From: Staphylococcus simulans
Lineage (GTDB): Bacteria; Bacillota; Bacilli; Staphylococcales; Staphylococcaceae
Direction: 5' to 3'
Assembly: GCF_002902285.1 (NCBI RefSeq)
Contig: NZ_PPRU01000045.1
Location: 146,345-210,344 of the forward strand
Length of the DNA stretch: 64,000 bases
Position 1 is the stretch's first letter, and every line of letters starts with the position of its first letter. The position numbers and the translations under genes were made by a program. A model generated the notes under the pieces. That model was not told the DNA's origin and ran no database searches. It saw only the letters and a list, made by a program, of their open reading frames with translations. This document shows, in pieces, positions 61,134-64,000 of the stretch.

Positions 61134-62981
61134 ATGACAAATTTAAGAGAAGACGTACGTAACATTGCTATTATTGCTCACGTTGACCATGGTAAAACAA
61201 CATTAGTTGACGAATTATTAAAACAATCTGGTATTTTCCGTGAGAATGAGCATGTTGATGAACGTGCAATGGATTCTAATGATATTGAAAGAGAACGTGG
61301 TATTACAATCTTAGCGAAAAATACTGCAGTTAATTATAAAGGCACTAGAATTAATATTTTAGACACACCAGGTCACGCTGACTTCGGCGGTGAAGTGGAA
61401 CGTATCATGAAAATGGTAGACGGTGTTGTATTAGTTGTTGATGCCTACGAAGGTACAATGCCTCAAACACGTTTCGTGTTGAAAAAAGCGTTAGAACAAA
61501 ATTTAAAACCTGTAGTGGTTGTAAATAAAATCGATAAACCTGCAGCACGCCCAGAAGCGGTTGTAGATGAAGTCTTAGACTTATTTATCGAATTAGATGC
61601 AAATGATGACCAATTAGAATTCCCAGTTGTATATGCATCAGCTGTAAACGGTACAGCAAGCTTAGAACCAGATAAACAAGATGAAAACATGCAATCATTG
61701 TATGAAACAATCTTAGACTATGTACCAGCACCAGTAGATAACCGCGATGAACCTTTACAATTCCAAATCGCGTTACTTGATTACAACGACTATGTAGGTC
61801 GTATCGGTATCGGTCGTGTATTCCGCGGTACAATCAAAGTCGGAGATCAAGTTTCATTATTAAAATTAGACGGCAGTGTTAAAAACTTCCGTGTCAGCAA
61901 ATTATTCGGTTTCTTCGGTTTAAAACGTGAAGAAATTGAAGAAGCACATGCAGGGGATTTAATTGCGGTTTCAGGTATGGAAGATATCAACGTAGGTGAA
62001 ACAGTAACACCACATGACCATCAAGAAGCATTACCTGTTTTACGTATTGATGAACCAACACTTGAAATGACTTTCCGTGTAAATAACTCACCATTTGCTG
62101 GGCGCGAGGGTACGTATGTGACTGCACGTCAAATTCAAGACCGTTTAGATCAACAACTTGAAACAGACGTATCATTAAAAGTAACACCAACTGACCAACC
62201 AGATGCTTGGGTTATCGCAGGTCGTGGTGAATTACACTTATCTATCTTAATTGAAAATATGCGTCGTGAAGGTTTTGAATTACAGGTATCTAAACCACAA
62301 GTAATCCTTAAAGAAATCGATGGCGTTTTATGTGAACCATTTGAACGCGTACAATGTGAAGTACCTCAAGAAAATGCAGGTTCAGTTATCGAGTCACTTG
62401 GACAACGTAAAGGTGAAATGTTAGACATGGTGACTACAGATAATGGTTTAACACGTTTAGTATTCATGGTGCCTGCACGTGGTATGATCGGTTACACAAC
62501 TGAGTTCATGTCAATGACAAGTGGTTATGGTATCATCAACCACACATTCGAAGAATTCCGTCCACGTATTAAAGGTCGTATCGGCGGACGTCGTAATGGT
62601 GTATTAGTTTCTATGGACCAAGGTAAAGCAAGCCAATATGCAATTATTGGTTTAGAAGACCGTGGTACTAACTTCATGGAACCAGGTACTGAAGTATACG
62701 AAGGTATGATTGTTGGTGAAAATAACCGTGATAATGACTTAACAGTAAATATCACTAAAACTAAAAACCAAACCAACGTACGTTCAGCTACGAAAGACCA
62801 AACTGAAACAATGAAACGTCCACGTATCTTAACACTTGAAGAAGCGTTAGAATTTATCGATGACGATGAATTGTTAGAGGTAACACCTGAAAGTATCCGT
62901 ATGAGAAAGAAAATTTTAAATAAATCTCAACGTGAAAAAGAAGCAAAACGTATTAAACAATTAATGGCTGAAGACGAGTAA
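61134..62981 (+). CDS. typA: translational GTPase TypA/BipA
   Basis: Ribosome-associated GTPase affecting 50S assembly and stress growth. 615 residues, as in S. aureus. Seen: G1 [10 protein letters not shown]2 region RERGITIL, G3 [10 protein letters not shown] and G4 NKIDKP within the first 140 residues, then EF-G-like domains II, III and V and a BipA-specific C-terminus. The ATG at 61134 ([10 protein letters not shown]) follows AAAGGAAA; an open extension to 61098 is rejected by comparison. Confidence 0.97.
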   Translation: MTNLREDVRNIAIIAHVDHGKTTLVDELLKQSGIFRENEHVDERAMDSNDIERERGITILAKNTAVNYKGTRINILDTPGHADFGGEVERIMKMVDGVVLVVDAYEGTMPQTRFVLKKALEQNLKPVVVVNKIDKPAARPEAVVDEVLDLFIELDANDDQLEFPVVYASAVNGTASLEPDKQDENMQSLYETILDYVPAPVDNRDEPLQFQIALLDYNDYVGRIGIGRVFRGTIKVGDQVSLLKLDGSVKNFRVSKLFGFFGLKREEIEEAHAGDLIAVSGMEDINVGETVTPHDHQEALPVLRIDEPTLEMTFRVNNSPFAGREGTYVTARQIQDRLDQQLETDVSLKVTPTDQPDAWVIAGRGELHLSILIENMRREGFELQVSKPQVILKEIDGVLCEPFERVQCEVPQENAGSVIESLGQRKGEMLDMVTTDNGLTRLVFMVPARGMIGYTTEFMSMTSGYGIINHTFEEFRPRIKGRIGGRRNGVLVSMDQGKASQYAIIGLEDRGTNFMEPGTEVYEGMIVGENNRDNDLTVNITKTKNQTNVRSATKDQTETMKRPRILTLEEALEFIDDDELLEVTPESIRMRKKILNKSQREKEAKRIKQLMAEDE

Positions 62982-63003
62982 TCGTTACAGCTTTAAGATA
63001 ATG

Positions 63004-63040
63004 AAGAAGTCTGAATCATAAAGATTCGGGCTTCTTTTTT
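63004..63040 (+). terminator. terminator of typA
   Basis: AAGAAG-GAATC pairs with GATTC-CTTCTT around a short loop, then six T. Confidence 0.85.
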
Positions 63041-63052
63041 AGTATTTAGGAA

Positions 63053-63085
63053 GAAAAAAAGACCATGAATCAATCGTCATGGTCT
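63053..63085 (-). terminator. terminator overlapping the end of the zinc-ribbon gene
   Basis: Minus-strand stem AGACCATGA/TCATGGTCT then a run of seven T. The left arm lies within the last codons of the upstream gene (residues EDHDD), so terminator and coding sequence share bases. Confidence 0.8.
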
Positions 63086-63273
63086 TCTGTTAATATATTG
63101 AATTTTTCTTGTGCTTTATAAAAGTTATTACGTTGTTTAGGAACATCTAAACGACTTCTGCAATCTTCACACATAAATGTGCGCATAGGATGATTGCGCA
63201 GCTGTTTGGCTTCCAATGTATTTTCATCCATGAGTACTTCTGTATCACAGATGATACACTGTACTTTTATCAA
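63070..63273 (-). CDS. YlaI-like zinc-ribbon protein (DUF2197)
   Basis: Function unknown. 67 residues with CIICDT near the N-terminus and CEDCRS near residue 35, two CxxC pairs typical of a zinc ribbon. The start is TTG (MIKVQC), with GAGGTGG upstream inside the end of the previous gene, two bases away. Members are conserved in Firmicutes next to typA and ylaN. Confidence 0.82.
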   Translation of the reverse strand: MIKVQCIICDTEVLMDENTLEAKQLRNHPMRTFMCEDCRSRLDVPKQRNNFYKAQEKFNILTEDHDD

Positions 63274-63274
63274 A

Positions 63275-63757
63275 TTATACCACCTCGATATACGTCACAT
63301 GTTTGAATTCATGTGAATACCCTTCTTCAGGTATGTACACGAAGCTGTCTACACCGTTGTCATCATATAAACGTTTCCCTTTATCTGCGAATTTAAAGAA
63401 CAGGTAAGGTAATAAGCTTAACGGTACTTCGATTGAATCTTCATCGTTAGATAGACGAATTGCTGTGGCATCGTCATTTGGTTCAGCATTCTTGAAGAAA
63501 GGTGTCATGTTAATCACAAATGTGTCCTCAATCATGGCACGCTTTTTATACTTGATTTCAGAATTCAGGGTTGGAGGATTCGTTTGTCCTTCCAAAATTG
63601 CGCGATTCCATTCACGGTTATTTTGGAATTCGACAGGTTTTGTTCCTTCAAAGACGCCTGCTTCTAAATCTTCGATTTTTACTTTACGATCGTCAAAAAT
63701 CCAAGTTGTACTGTCTAAAGTAATTGGAAATTTAACTTTACCCTTAATTTGTATCAT
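63275..63757 (-). CDS. conserved protein of unknown function
   Basis: Not recognised with confidence. 160 residues, soluble, beta-rich and acidic: MIQIKGKVKFPITLDSTT at the start, INMTPFFKNAEP in the middle, SLLPYLFFKFADKGKRLYD towards the end. No catalytic motif. The gene is cotranscribed with the zinc-ribbon gene directly after it. Confidence 0.75.
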   Translation of the reverse strand: MIQIKGKVKFPITLDSTTWIFDDRKVKIEDLEAGVFEGTKPVEFQNNREWNRAILEGQTNPPTLNSEIKYKKRAMIEDTFVINMTPFFKNAEPNDDATAIRLSNDEDSIEVPLSLLPYLFFKFADKGKRLYDDNGVDSFVYIPEEGYSHEFKHVTYIEVV

Positions 63758-63893
63758 GTTATGCGCTCCCCTTTATAATATCTGAGTCTATGATAACATA
63801 GAATAGAGTTACTGATTCGAAATTTACTTGCAATTTAGTTTTGAGTAGGCTAAAATTTTTAATATGACAAACAAATGATAGGGGGAGTATGTC

Positions 63894-64000
63894 ATGACGA
63901 AATCGAATACAATCAATAACGCGGCATATGACCAATTAAATAAAGATGCAGATCGCATTCTGCAATTAATTAAAGTACAAATGGACAATTTAACATTGCC
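63894..64000 (+). CDS. ylaN: YlaN (UPF0358), N-terminal part cut by the window end
   Basis: First 35 residues, beginning [15 protein letters not shown] and running to VQMDNLTLP, matching the YlaN family, small helical proteins reported to bind iron and interact with Fur in staphylococci. GGGGGAG precedes the ATG. The rest lies outside the window. Confidence 0.85.
   Translation, partial: MTKSNTINNAAYDQLNKDADRILQLIKVQMDNLTL

Overview
The window is a low-GC Firmicute chromosome segment. Gene content and order (qoxABCD, folD, the purEKCSQLFMNHD operon, thiamine ECF genes, ptsHI, cydAB, ktrC, rnjA-rpoY, def, pdhABCD, potRABCD, a DUF4064 pair, mntH, an IMPase gene, typA, ylaN) are those of Staphylococcus. 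The proteins are clearly diverged from S. aureus as I remember it, and a lac gene set lies close to qox. My guess is a coagulase-negative species, perhaps of the S. carnosus/condimenti/piscifermentans group, but the species cannot be fixed from the sequence alone.

Bases 1-8000 are the accessory end. The C-terminal half of a 6-phospho-beta-galactosidase gene (lacG) reads rightward and meets an arsenic operon (arsRBC) and the tagatose-6-phosphate genes lacABCD reading leftward. lacD is broken by one extra A in a homopolymer, upstream of the aldolase's Schiff-base lysine. lacR and a nucleoside hydrolase gene follow on the same strand. Bases 8000-15600 hold the heme-copper quinol oxidase operon qoxABCD, a small secreted Ig-like protein, a 540-base spacer with several palindromes and a 13-codon leader-like ORF, the NO-detoxifying flavohemoglobin hmp and an M42 aminopeptidase. 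Bases 15700-28000 hold folD, divergent from a tightly packed eleven-gene purine operon with a PurR-type operator pair in front. Together these supply one-carbon units and make IMP from PRPP.

Bases 28000-35000 hold a small basic protein, an ECF thiamine/HMP transporter operon under a TPP riboswitch with a terminator, a membrane protein, an rRNA methyltransferase and a small conserved protein. Bases 35000-41100 hold ptsH-ptsI, a glutaredoxin-like gene, cydAB and ktrC. Bases 41100-45300 hold rnjA (with an unusual Lys/Asn/His-rich tail) and rpoY, a small conserved protein, def and a YkyA-type lipoprotein. Bases 45400-50600 hold the pyruvate dehydrogenase genes, split into pdhAB and pdhCD by a 340-base structured spacer. 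Bases 50700-58900 hold a UPF0223 protein, the polyamine transporter potRABCD, two DUF4064 membrane proteins and mntH with an MntR box over its promoter. The right end has a UPF0637 protein, an inositol-monophosphatase-family enzyme, a YlaF-like membrane protein, typA, a YlaI-like zinc-ribbon protein, a conserved protein and the start of ylaN.

Most of the window is ordinary staphylococcal core genome. No tRNA, rRNA, insertion sequence, prophage or CRISPR array was seen, and no clearly new multi-gene system. The items most worth a second look are the lacD frameshift and split lac cluster, the Fe-S-type PurF, the RNase J1 tail, the hmp-upstream leader ORF with its palindromes, the pdhB-pdhC spacer, the ArsR cysteine change and the Fur-like box plus cre upstream of qox.
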